Origin: Patescibacteria group bacterium
Lineage (GTDB): Bacteria > Patescibacteriota > Doudnabacteria > UBA920 > 2-01-FULL-50-11
Assembly (NCBI GenBank): GCA_023485925.1
Contig: JAMDAJ010000008.1
Location: 3,520-16,251, forward strand
Length of the DNA: 12,732 nt
Direction: 5' to 3'
Shown here: positions 1-6,675 of the stretch, piece by piece
Layout: each line of letters opens with the position of its first letter
Numbering within the stretch: position 1 is the first letter of the stretch
Program-made: the position numbers and the translations under genes
Notes under the pieces: generated by a model
What the model was told of the DNA's origin: nothing
The model's input: only the letters and a program-made list of their open reading frames with translations
Databases searched by the model: none

Positions 1-1
1 T

Positions 2-163
2 ATCACCCTGCTCATTGCGGCTATCGTGGCGGAAGGCAAAAGCGAGATTTTGGACATTCATCACATTGATCGCGGTTACGAAAATATCGAGGACCGCTTG
101 CGCACTTTGGGGGTCGATATCAAAATCCCCCCACACTGCGGGCCGAGCCCGTGGCATGCGTGA
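2..163 (+). CDS. murA: MurA C-terminal end (UDP-N-acetylglucosamine 1-carboxyvinyltransferase), partial at left edge
   Basis: Only the last 53 codons are inside the window; the start lies to the left. The frame beginning at base 2 is open to a TGA at 161-163. It reads a hydrophobic helix (ITLLIAAIVAEGKSEI) followed by HHIDRGYENIEDRLRTLGVDI, which matches the conserved C-terminus of MurA (IAEG...HIDRGYE.IE.KLR.LGA.I). MurA transfers enolpyruvate from PEP to UDP-GlcNAc in the first committed step of peptidoglycan synthesis in the cytoplasm. After GVDIKI the family normally ends within a few residues. Here about 12 further residues (PPHCGPSPWHA...) follow, and these are antisense to recJ, so the natural stop appears lost and replaced. 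It is the only plus-strand gene and converges on recJ with a 44-nt overlap. Identity is confident; whether the 3' end is natural is doubtful. Confidence 0.85.
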   Translation: MTLLIAAIVAEGKSEILDIHHIDRGYENIEDRLRTLGVDIKIPPHCGPSPWHA

Positions 164-1388
164 CCCCGCGTTCCAACACCACCGCCGGTCGGGAAAACTC
201 ATCAGACAGGCGAGAAGCGACCAGTCCCACCACGCCTTTCGGCCAGTTCTCCCCCACGGCGAACAGCAGTTTACCGTCAACCTGTTCTAACACTAGCGCC
301 CGCGCTTCGGCGGTTATCTGTTCGGTCAGACGCTGCCGATGAGCGTTCAAACTCTCCAGCTGCCCGGCATACATGGAAACTTCGGCCGGATCGTCGCTTG
401 CGAGTAATCGAAAAGCGATATCCGCGTGCTGAATGCGGCCGGCCGCGTTGATGCGCGGCGCTAGGATAAAACCGATGTCAAAAGTCTCAAAATCTTTTTT
501 TTCGGAAAGCCCCGCGTTGCGCATCAACTGCCGCAAGCCCGGCCATTTGGTCTTAGAGAGAACCCGCAACCCAAATTTCACCAGCGTGCGGTTCTCGCCC
601 AAAAGCGACTGGCAGTCGGCGACCGTCCCGATGGCGACCAAGTCCAAAAACCATTTTTCCCAAGCAAACGGAACTGTCAAAATTTTCCCCAACGAAATCC
701 CGGCTTTTTCCGCCGCTGCCGGGATGTCCCAACCGTAAAATTTTGAATAATCCCCGGGGCGCACCGCGGCGAAAAGCGCGGTCGCAAGTTTAAAAGCGAC
801 ACCCACCCCGGTAAGCCCGGAGAGTTCCGAAAGTTCCGGGTCAAGTTTGGGATTGACCACTGCCGAAGCTTGGGGCAACGCGCCGATGATTTCGTGGTGA
901 TCAGTGATGACCACGTCCATGCCCAGATTTTTAGCCAAAGCGGTTTCGGAGACCGCGTTAATGCCGCAGTCCACGGTGACGATGAGTTTCGCGCCGGACT
1001 CCGCGATCTGCTTCACCGCGTCAAGGTTCACGCCGTAACCCTCGGAAAACCGGTCGGGAATATAACTTGAAACTTCGGCCCCGAACGCTCTAAGCGCCCG
1101 ATATAATACCGTACAGGCCGTCACCGCGTCGGCGTCGTAATCAGCGTACACGACGATTTTTTCGTGCTTATCAACGGCGCGCAATATCCGCTCCACCGCC
1201 GCGACCATCCCGGAAAGTACGAAAGGCGAACCCAATTTCTCGTAGCGCGGACGAAAAAACGCGTCCGCTTGTTGCGGACTCATGATGTTGCGATTGTAGA
1301 GTAATTGCAAAATTACCGGATGCTCATCCGGAAATTTTGTTGCAAATTCTGGCGGAACTTTAGGTTTTATCTGCCAACGACGCTTCAT
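120..1388 (-). CDS. recJ: Single-stranded-DNA-specific exonuclease RecJ, C-terminally truncated
   Basis: This encodes 422 residues of a DHH/DHHA1-family 5'-3' ssDNA exonuclease used in recombination and mismatch/base-excision repair. Visible motifs are DYDAD (D83, D85, D87; motif I), VDCG (139-142) and TDHH (162-165), all metal-ligand regions of the DHH domain. A RINAAGR-type motif lies near 310-320 and the DHHA1 segment GSARSVGGF is at the very end. Family members are usually about 550-580 residues and continue after GSARS through a GGH..AAG motif and an OB-fold. All of that is missing because a TGA follows GGF, exactly where the sequence becomes antisense to murA. Motif I reads DYDADA instead of the usual DYDxDG. 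The ATG at 1386-1388 overlaps the korB stop (ATGA), suggesting translational coupling as the last gene of the korA-nudix-korB-recJ set. As written the product should be defective or the contig chimeric. Confidence 0.88.
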   Translation of the reverse strand: MKRRWQIKPKVPPEFATKFPDEHPVILQLLYNRNIMSPQQADAFFRPRYEKLGSPFVLSGMVAAVERILRAVDKHEKIVVYADYDADAVTACTVLYRALRAFGAEVSSYIPDRFSEGYGVNLDAVKQIAESGAKLIVTVDCGINAVSETALAKNLGMDVVITDHHEIIGALPQASAVVNPKLDPELSELSGLTGVGVAFKLATALFAAVRPGDYSKFYGWDIPAAAEKAGISLGKILTVPFAWEKWFLDLVAIGTVADCQSLLGENRTLVKFGLRVLSKTKWPGLRQLMRNAGLSEKKDFETFDIGFILAPRINAAGRIQHADIAFRLLASDDPAEVSMYAGQLESLNAHRQRLTEQITAEARALVLEQVDGKLLFAVGENWPKGVVGLVASRLSDEFSRPAVVLERGVTHATGSARSVGGF

Positions 1389-2272
1389 TTGAAATTATCG
1401 AACAGCGGTCTAATATCAAGCTTGTTCAAATCCCGTTTGACCAGCGGGGTTTTGGAAAGCTCTGGAAAATTATCTTCTAAAATCGACCGGTCTTCCTTAT
1501 ACAATACCCCGATGGCGATCTTTTTATCAAGTGGCGCCTGTGCCACTTCCCAGGCACGGAAACGGTTATCGGGCACATAGCCCGCTTCGTCCAGGCGATA
1601 CACGCGTCCGCGATACCAATCGTACGACATTTCCGGATTGAAAGTCGGACAGGGCTGCATCACGTCAATAAACGAAAAACCCCGGTGCGAAACGCCTTCC
1701 GCGATAAGCGACTGCAAATGTGGGATATCGCCGGCAAAACCCCGCGCTACGAACGAGCCGCCGGCAGATAGCGCCAAAGCCAACGGATTGAGGGGATATT
1801 CATAAGCGCCCAAAGGCGCAGTTTTGGTTTTAGCGCCCAGAGCGGTGGTCGGCGAAGTCTGCCCGGTAGTCAGGGAATACATGTGATTGTCGTGGACGAT
1901 ATAAGTGAGGTTGACGTTGGAACGGATGGTTTCTAAGGTGTGCCCCAGCCCTTCGGCAAAACCGTCGCCGTCGCCGCCCATAGCGATGACTGTGAGTTCG
2001 TGATTTCCCAATTTGATGCCCATCGCCGCCGGCAACGCCCGCCCGTGCAAGGAATGAAAAACGTTGGCTCGCACGAAATTATTGAAGTTGCCGGAACAAC
2101 CGATGCCAAAAGACAAAGCCACGCGGTGCGGTGGGAGTTTGAGTTCAGAAAGCGCGTTCTTTAAAGCCGCCCAGATGGCAAAATTACCACACCCGGGACA
2201 CCAGGTGGGAAAAACCTCAGAGCTGTAGTCTTCGGGTTTAAGTGGGTTGACGATGTTTGGATTTGAAATCAT
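1385..2272 (-). CDS. korB: 2-oxoacid:ferredoxin oxidoreductase, beta subunit (KorB-type)
   Basis: This 295-residue protein is the thiamine-diphosphate and [4Fe-4S]-binding beta subunit of a two-subunit 2-oxoacid:ferredoxin oxidoreductase. It would catalyse reversible CoA-dependent oxidative decarboxylation of a 2-oxoacid with ferredoxin as electron carrier in the cytoplasm. WCPGCG (C25, C28), GIGCSG (C59) and MQPCPTFN (C208) give the four expected cluster cysteines. GGDGDGFAEG (99-108) followed by HDNHMYSLTTGQTSPTT (127-143) is the ThDP/Mg motif and adjoining segment. Length is normal for the family (about 280-300). Substrate cannot be fixed: close relatives use pyruvate, 2-oxoglutarate or several 2-oxoacids. 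The ATG at 2270-2272 overlaps the Nudix stop, and its own TGA overlaps the recJ start. Its alpha partner is korA upstream, from which it is separated by the Nudix gene; in most genomes the two are directly adjacent. Confidence 0.93.
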   Translation of the reverse strand: MISNPNIVNPLKPEDYSSEVFPTWCPGCGNFAIWAALKNALSELKLPPHRVALSFGIGCSGNFNNFVRANVFHSLHGRALPAAMGIKLGNHELTVIAMGGDGDGFAEGLGHTLETIRSNVNLTYIVHDNHMYSLTTGQTSPTTALGAKTKTAPLGAYEYPLNPLALALSAGGSFVARGFAGDIPHLQSLIAEGVSHRGFSFIDVMQPCPTFNPEMSYDWYRGRVYRLDEAGYVPDNRFRAWEVAQAPLDKKIAIGVLYKEDRSILEDNFPELSKTPLVKRDLNKLDIRPLFDNFK

Positions 2273-2679
2273 AAATAACCTAGCGACTTAAAAAGTTTTA
2301 CTGAAGGACGAGCGAAATCGTATTTTTTGAATTCCCCTAATTTAATCCATTTCAGCTCCCTAATATCGTCGTTCGCCTTCAACATTCCTGATTTATATTG
2401 CGTGCGATAGACCAAAAACAAATAGCGCGTCATCTCGCCATGTTTATTTGGCTCTTCGTCTTCGCTGAAAAATACTGGTTGAGCGTCGTTCACTTCTATA
2501 CCAGACTCTTCCAAGATTTCCCTCCGCACAGCTGCCTCCAAAGACTCTTCGCCGATATTTACCCCGCCACCTAACAAGTGCCAGGTGTTTGGATAAGGGC
2601 CTATGTTGCCCGCTTTTCGACCGAAAAGAAACTGCCCATTCTTTTCTATGACTGCGGAAACAATGATTCTAGATTTCAT
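2269..2679 (-). CDS. Nudix hydrolase (MutT-like) between korA and korB
   Basis: From the ATG at 2677-2679 this is a 136-residue protein starting MKSRIIVSAVI, the usual beginning of a small Nudix domain. The Nudix box is complete and matches GX5EX7REUXEEXGU: G-VNIGE-E-SLEAAVR-REILEESGI. The family hydrolyses nucleoside diphosphates linked to another moiety (damaged dNTPs, NDP-sugars, NADH, ADP-ribose, capped RNA); the substrate cannot be read here. The frame is open further upstream to a TTG at 2785-2787 that overlaps the korA stop, but that 36-residue extension (MNQCMDTLVQLEGC...) is translated palindrome sequence and resembles no Nudix N-terminus, so I chose the internal ATG. A purine stretch AGAAGAG lies about 14 nt upstream, which is distant for a ribosome site. 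The TGA overlaps the korB ATG by 4 nt. Hand counting gives about 44% GC, clearly lower than sampled lines of korB (about 55-65%), hinting at separate acquisition. Confidence 0.88.
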   Translation of the reverse strand: MKSRIIVSAVIEKNGQFLFGRKAGNIGPYPNTWHLLGGGVNIGEESLEAAVRREILEESGIEVNDAQPVFFSEDEEPNKHGEMTRYLFLVYRTQYKSGMLKANDDIRELKWIKLGEFKKYDFARPSVKLFKSLGYL

Positions 2680-2697
2680 ATTTGAATGCAAATCTCT

Positions 2698-2731
2698 TCT
2701 TGTCTCCATGTATGCATACATGGAGACAAGA
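2698..2731. repeat. Perfect 34-bp palindrome upstream of the Nudix gene
   Basis: The half-site TCTTGTCTCCATGTATG is followed directly by its exact reverse complement, with the axis between 2714 and 2715 and no spacer. It ends at 2697/2732, where the bases no longer pair. It lies 19 nt upstream of the chosen Nudix ATG, inside the korA-nudix gap. As RNA it would form a very stable hairpin; as DNA it could be a dimeric-protein operator or a cruciform. No run of T follows on the minus strand, so it does not look like an intrinsic terminator. Confidence 0.9.
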
Positions 2732-2741
2732 TCATTCTGAC

Positions 2742-2761
2742 AAAAACAGCCTTCTAGCTGT
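2742..2761 (-). terminator. Possible weak intrinsic terminator or attenuator after korA
   Basis: On the minus strand ACAGCT and GGCTGT can pair (6 bp, one G-U) around an AGAA loop, and five T follow immediately. The layout is that of a rho-independent terminator, but the stem is short. It sits 22 nt past the korA stop and before the Nudix start, so it could lower expression of nudix, korB and recJ relative to korA. Low confidence because the stem is weak and korB is expected to be made together with korA. Confidence 0.3.
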
Positions 2762-2783
2762 ACCAGTGTATCCATACACTGGT
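2762..2783. repeat. 22-bp inverted repeat next to the korA stop
   Basis: ACCAGTGTAT and ATACACTGGT are exact reverse complements separated by CC. The repeat abuts the korA TGA (2784-2786). With the 2742-2761 hairpin and the 34-bp palindrome it makes three consecutive hairpin-forming segments in about 90 nt. Function unknown; a regulatory or processing structure in the korA-nudix messenger is possible. Confidence 0.8.
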
Positions 2784-4538
2784 TCAATTGGATAAGTGCT
2801 TTCGGATTTTTTCTACAATTTCATGCGGCCAGAAGGGACGACCGTCATATTTGCGCAAATGTTCTTCCGGCACCCGGCCGATATGCTCCTTTATCAATCC
2901 TTCAAACTGGCCGGAGTGATTGTTTTCGATGACCAGAAGTTTTTTGGCAGAAAGAAGCTTTTGCGCAGCATTAGGCGTCGGGAACGGCCAGAGATAGGTG
3001 AAGTGGAGAAAATTCACCGCTCCCACCCCATCTTTATCTCCCCCTCCGGCAGGGGGAGAAAGTAGCTCCTCCAATGCCTGCAAAATCGCTCCCTTGGTCG
3101 AACCCCAAGACACGATAGTGAGTTCGGCGTCTTTAGGGCCGTAAAGTTTCGGATCCGGGACTTCTTTTAACGCCGCTTCAAGTTTCCGCATCCGTTTGTC
3201 CATTTGAGCCGTGCGAGTCTTGGCGCTTTCGTCGCTATGGCCATACTCGTCGTGTTCATCCGAATTGGCTTCATGCACGCCGCCCATACAGCCCGGCAAC
3301 ACCCGCGGCGACACGCCGGAAGCGGTAAGCCGATAACGCAGGTACTGTCCCATCTTGGCCAGATCCTCCTCCTTAAGCCACTCCCCTCTTTCGATTTTGA
3401 TTTTGGCGGGATCAAAAGTCGGGACGCTCATACCGCCTTCACCCAAATTTTTATCGGACAGCACGAACACCGGCAACTGGAATTTTTCAGCGAAATTCAA
3501 GGCCTCGGCCGTAAAATAAAAACACTCCTCGGCATCTCCCGGCGCAATTATCATCCGCGGGAATTCATCCTGACCGGCATGCAACAAAAATCGCAGATCG
3601 GCCTGTCCGGTCCAGGTGGGCAGACCGGTCGCCGGCCCCGGGCGCTGGGCCATAAAAATCACCACCGGCGTTTCTGTCATACCGGAAAGCCCCAAACTTT
3701 CGGTCATCAAGGAAAACCCGCCGCCCGAAGTTCCGACCATGGCGCGAATGCCGGCAAAACCCGACCCGATGGCGGAGCTTAAAACGGAAATTTCGTCTTC
3801 CGGCTGCCGGACTAGCATGCCCACTTTCGGACCGGATTTTGTGAGGTATTCCAAAACCGTGGACGATGGCGTCATCGGATAGGCAAAATATGCGGAACAG
3901 CCGCCGGCGATGGCGCCCAACCCCACCGCTTCGTTACCGGTAAGATACATTAAATCCCGCGGCGGAAGTGATTTCAATTGATAAGGGAACGGCTCTTTGA
4001 AATGCGTTTTAACGTAATCATAACCTGCCGAGGCGGCGTTTAAATTCATGGTGATGACTTGCGGGGACTTTTTTGCGAAAACTTGTTTTAGCAACATAAG
4101 CAGCCCTTCCACCCCAGCGTTTAGTACCGCCAAGCCGGCACCTAAAGCAACGGTATTTTTGACCAACTCCGTGCCGCCGGAATTTTTAGCTAGCTCCGAA
4201 AAAGGCACATCGAAAAGCCGGAAATCCTTGGACGTCGGTTTGACCTTCACGCCGTTGAAAATAATGCCGGCGTCAGAGGAAAGCTCCGGCAGGTGCTGGT
4301 CAAAAGTCTGCTGATTTAAGGCAATGAGTAGATTCACCGGGCGAACACAAGATCGCACGCGCGGTCCGACGGTCACCTCAAAAGTGTTGTGTCCACCGCG
4401 GATAAGGGAAGGATATTCGGAGTAATCAAAAATTTCGTAACCGGCCCGCAAAAAAACCTTGCTCAAAGTCGCCCCAGCCACTTTGATGCCGAAACCCGCT
4501 TCCCCTCCGATTTTAATCGTTATCAGCTCGGATGCCAC
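2784..4538 (-). CDS. korA: 2-oxoacid:ferredoxin oxidoreductase, fused gamma-alpha subunit (KorA-type)
   Basis: This 584-residue protein combines an N-terminal gamma domain (about 1-190) with the alpha pyrimidine-binding and transketolase-C-like domains (about 195-584). The gamma domain shows GGEAGFGIKVAG and EYPSLIRGGHNTFEV, close to the family signatures GGEAGQGIKSAG and YPSLIRGGHN. The alpha part shows YPMTPSSTVLEYL (family YPITPSS, linked to 2-oxoacid/CoA binding), the APEDE-like QPEDEI, RPGPATGLPT, GGVHEANSDEHDEYG, and near the end FLHFTYLWPF. It pairs with the KorB-type subunit to oxidise a 2-oxoacid to acyl-CoA and CO2 with ferredoxin, or the reverse. Fused gamma-alpha enzymes need no separate delta ferredoxin subunit, and none is seen. 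The start is GTG (4536-4538) with GAGAAG about 9 nt upstream. Residues about 494-505 (SPPAGGGDKDG) are an extra stretch encoded by a palindromic repeat. The substrate is unresolved. Confidence 0.93.
   Translation of the reverse strand: MASELITIKIGGEAGFGIKVAGATLSKVFLRAGYEIFDYSEYPSLIRGGHNTFEVTVGPRVRSCVRPVNLLIALNQQTFDQHLPELSSDAGIIFNGVKVKPTSKDFRLFDVPFSELAKNSGGTELVKNTVALGAGLAVLNAGVEGLLMLLKQVFAKKSPQVITMNLNAASAGYDYVKTHFKEPFPYQLKSLPPRDLMYLTGNEAVGLGAIAGGCSAYFAYPMTPSSTVLEYLTKSGPKVGMLVRQPEDEISVLSSAIGSGFAGIRAMVGTSGGGFSLMTESLGLSGMTETPVVIFMAQRPGPATGLPTWTGQADLRFLLHAGQDEFPRMIIAPGDAEECFYFTAEALNFAEKFQLPVFVLSDKNLGEGGMSVPTFDPAKIKIERGEWLKEEDLAKMGQYLRYRLTASGVSPRVLPGCMGGVHEANSDEHDEYGHSDESAKTRTAQMDKRMRKLEAALKEVPDPKLYGPKDAELTIVSWGSTKGAILQALEELLSPPAGGGDKDGVGAVNFLHFTYLWPFPTPNAAQKLLSAKKLLVIENNHSGQFEGLIKEHIGRVPEEHLRKYDGRPFWPHEIVEKIRKHLSN
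3037..3059. repeat. In-frame GC-rich palindromic element inside korA
   Basis: TCTCCCCCT and AGGGGGAGA are exact 9-bp inverted arms around CCGGC. On the coding strand the element and the bases after it read SPPAGGGDKDGVG, located between the conserved segments ...ILQALEEL and NFLHFTYLWPF, where relatives have only a short variable linker. It therefore looks like a short hairpin insertion that kept the frame and fell in a tolerant surface loop. Family membership is inferred from one copy in this window. Confidence 0.7.
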
Positions 4539-4570
4539 AAATAATCGCTTCTCAAGTTAATTGATGAACG

Positions 4571-5011
4571 CTACTGCTTGGAGAGCTTGATTTTTACGCT
4601 ATTCTTGTCGAACTCGATCGCTTTAAGTTCAATCTTCAAACCGGGCAACTCCAGCACCGGCTTACTCCCAATGCCAAGATACTCAAAGCTCAGACCGAGC
4701 ACGTCCGGACCCGTGTAACTAAACTGCACCCCGTCCTCGTTCAGCCAATGCTTGCAGTCGACATCCGAAGCGTCCGGGCAATAGCGATTCGTCAATTTTT
4801 CGACCTTGATGGAATACCCGGCGTAGCTGTAACTTTCGCCGGCGGAAATCTCCACAGTGCGCGAAGGGCTTAAGAAATACCACAATATCCAAAGCGTAGC
4901 CGCAATCAATCCGATACCTAAAACCGAAACGACGAATTTCACCAAAAAAGTGTGCTTTTCCCGCGCGTCGTCCCTCCCCGCACGCGGCGCTTCAATGTCT
5001 ATCATCTCCAT
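4571..5011 (-). CDS. Membrane-anchored hypothetical protein heading the kor gene set
   Basis: I do not recognise this 146-residue protein. Residues 1-22 are charged and cytoplasmic-looking (many D, E, R, K). Residues about 24-47 (VKFVVSVLGIGLIAATLWILWYFL) form one clear membrane helix without a cleavage site. About 50-146 is a polar, beta-rich domain, probably on the outside, with just two cysteines (CPDASDVDC) nine residues apart that could form a disulfide. It ends in a basic KIKLSKQ tail. The gene ends 32 nt before the korA GTG in the same direction, so the two are likely cotranscribed, but nothing in the sequence ties it to the oxidoreductase. A TATAAT box lies 6 bases upstream of the ATG. 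Alternatives are a secreted lipid/ligand-binding domain or a pilin-like structural protein; I see no pilin motif or lipobox. Confidence 0.75.
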   Translation of the reverse strand: MEMIDIEAPRAGRDDAREKHTFLVKFVVSVLGIGLIAATLWILWYFLSPSRTVEISAGESYSYAGYSIKVEKLTNRYCPDASDVDCKHWLNEDGVQFSYTGPDVLGLSFEYLGIGSKPVLELPGLKIELKAIEFDKNSVKIKLSKQ

Positions 5012-5053
5012 AGTTTAATTATATCTGCGAGATAATTTAATCGCTATGGTCAA
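5012..5053 (-). promoter_or_regulatory. Possible promoter region with AT-rich imperfect inverted repeat
   Basis: Upstream of the membrane-protein gene the minus strand has a perfect TATAAT (plus coordinates 5018-5023) and, farther up, TTGACC (5048-5053). The 24-nt spacing is too long for a normal sigma-70 pair, so only the -10 element is supported. TTAATTATATCT and AGATAATTTAA around GCG form an imperfect inverted repeat over the same bases, possibly an operator. This is the only gap (74 nt) between acs and the kor gene set, which makes a promoter here plausible. Confidence 0.35.
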
Positions 5054-5085
5054 AAAAACAGTTGTTTCTTTCCCCTCGCTGCCAA

Positions 5086-6675
5086 TTATGACTCCAAAGT
5101 GGAAACGTCGCCCGGGTCCTGACCCAGCTCCTGCGCCCGAAGCACCCGCCGCATGATCTTGCCGCTGCGCGTTTTGGGAAGTTTGTCCACGAACTCGATC
5201 TCGTCAGTGACCGCAAGCGGCCCGATGGTTTTTTTGATGTGGGCCTTGATGCCGGCGATAAGCTCCGGCGAAGGCAAATGGCCGGCTTTCAAAATGATGA
5301 AGGCCTTGGCGACTGAACCTTTGATCTCGTGCGGTTTGGCGATGACCCCGGCCTCGGAGACCGCCGGATGGGAAACGATAGCGCTTTCGATCTCGGCAGA
5401 GGCGAGACGGTGCCCGGAAATGTTCATTACGTCGTCGCTTCGCCCTTGCAGCCAAAAATAGCCATCGCGGTCGATGCGCGCCAAGTCCCCGGTATCATAG
5501 CAGCCCGGAATATTTTCATAATAAGTTTCCAGATACCGCTTGGGATTTCGGAAAAGCGTCTTCAGCTGTGCCGGCCAGGAATTTTTGATGACCAGAAACC
5601 CACCCTTGCCCACTTCCACCGGGCGGCCAGATTTGTCCACCACGTCAGCGATGATGCCGGGAAACGGGCGAAACGCGCTCCCGGGTTTAAGCGGCACCGG
5701 CGGCAGGGGCGCAATCATATGCATGCCGGTCTCCGTCTGCCACCAAGTGTCCATAATTGGACAGCGCGAACCGCCGACGTGAACGTAAAACCATTTCCAG
5801 GCCTCGGGGTTGATGGGTTCGCCCACCGAACCCAACAGCCGCAAACTTTTGAGATCGTGCTTGGCCGGACCGGCGTCACCGTATTTAGCCATCATCCGCA
5901 CTAGAGTCGGCGCGGTGTATAAAATAGTGACTTTATTCCGCTCGATTATCTCCCAAATGTGGTCTTCTTTAGGATAGTCCGGAACGCCCTCGTACATTAT
6001 CGAAGTGACGCCGGCCATCAGCGGGCCGTAAATGATGTAACTATGGCCCGTGATCCAACCGGGATCAGCGGTACACCAATAGACATCAGTGGGCTTAAGA
6101 TCGAACACCCAGGAGATGGTGCGATGCACGCCCACCATATAACCGCCGTGAGCATGCACCACGCCCTTCGGTGTGCCGGTGGTGCCGGAAGTATAGAGGA
6201 TAAACGCCGGGTCTTCGCTGTCCATCATTTCGGTTTCGGGGTTGGGCAGCGGTTCTTTCATTAGTTCATTAAACTCCAGGTCGCGCCCCCCGACGACATT
6301 GATCGGGTCAGACCCCCTTCGCACGTAAATGCAGTGCTGGATGGATTTGCAATCCGAGGATAATGCTTCGTCGACAATGGTTTTAAGCGGCACGCTTTTG
6401 CCGCGGCGATAACCGAAATCGGCGGTGACGACAACTTTCGATTCGGCGTCAATGATGCGTTTGCGCAAGGCCTCTGCCGAAAAACCGGCGTAAACCACCG
6501 AGTGCATTATCCCCAGCTTCACGCAGGCCAGCATGGTGACGGCGACTTCCGGAATGTTGGGCAGATAAACCGAGACGCGGTCGCCTTTTTTTAGACCAAG
6601 TTTGACGAGCGCCGCTGCAAAACGGTTGGCTTGCTCATATAATTCCTTATAGGTAAGCTCGCGAACCGTGCCGTC
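5086..6675 (-). CDS. acs: Acetyl-CoA synthetase (AMP-forming), C-terminal part downstream of a frameshift
   Basis: This frame carries about 529 codons of Acs; the first ATG in it is at 6532-6534, but homology continues upstream to 6675 (DGTVRELTYKELYEQANRFAAALVKLGLKKGDRVSVYLP...). It holds YTSGTTGTPKG (the phosphate-binding loop), WWQTETG, YDTGDLARIDRDGY, the hinge-region GRSDDVMNISGHRLASAEIE, and PKTRSGKIMRR, whose SGK lysine (codon 5158-5160) is the conserved catalytic and acetylation-regulated lysine. Acs activates acetate with ATP and CoA through acetyl-AMP. Together with the fragment at 6674-7009 the product would be about 640 residues, the normal length. One extra base near 6676-6681 breaks the frame. 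It is the last gene of the pgk-eno-gpmI-gpmI-acs run. Either a sequencing/assembly error or a recent pseudogene; all other motifs are intact. Confidence 0.88.
   Translation of the reverse strand, partial: DGTVRELTYKELYEQANRFAAALVKLGLKKGDRVSVYLPNIPEVAVTMLACVKLGIMHSVVYAGFSAEALRKRIIDAESKVVVTADFGYRRGKSVPLKTIVDEALSSDCKSIQHCIYVRRGSDPINVVGGRDLEFNELMKEPLPNPETEMMDSEDPAFILYTSGTTGTPKGVVHAHGGYMVGVHRTISWVFDLKPTDVYWCTADPGWITGHSYIIYGPLMAGVTSIMYEGVPDYPKEDHIWEIIERNKVTILYTAPTLVRMMAKYGDAGPAKHDLKSLRLLGSVGEPINPEAWKWFYVHVGGSRCPIMDTWWQTETGMHMIAPLPPVPLKPGSAFRPFPGIIADVVDKSGRPVEVGKGGFLVIKNSWPAQLKTLFRNPKRYLETYYENIPGCYDTGDLARIDRDGYFWLQGRSDDVMNISGHRLASAEIESAIVSHPAVSEAGVIAKPHEIKGSVAKAFIILKAGHLPSPELIAGIKAHIKKTIGPLAVTDEIEFVDKLPKTRSGKIMRRVLRAQELGQDPGDVSTLES

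Noticed and set aside
2680..2787. Nudix protein starting at the TTG overlapping the korA stop
   Set aside because: The 36 extra residues come from translated palindromes and do not look like a Nudix N-terminus; the ATG at 2677-2679 gives a normal start.
3204..3782. Long plus-strand open frame of 192 codons opposite korA
   Set aside because: It is antisense to strongly conserved korA motifs, is low-complexity in composition, and resembles no protein family; a shadow frame.
5018..5053. Standard sigma-70 promoter TTGACC plus TATAAT
   Set aside because: The 24-nt spacing is too long; only the TATAAT element is kept as a possible promoter part.
5040..5085. Intrinsic terminator after acs
   Set aside because: A T-run exists (complement of 5052-5058) but only a 5-bp A/T-rich stem (AAACA/TGTTT) overlaps it, too weak to claim.
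5329..5904. Plus-strand open frame of 191 codons opposite acs
   Set aside because: Antisense to conserved Acs motifs with no recognisable domain; a shadow frame of GC-rich coding DNA.
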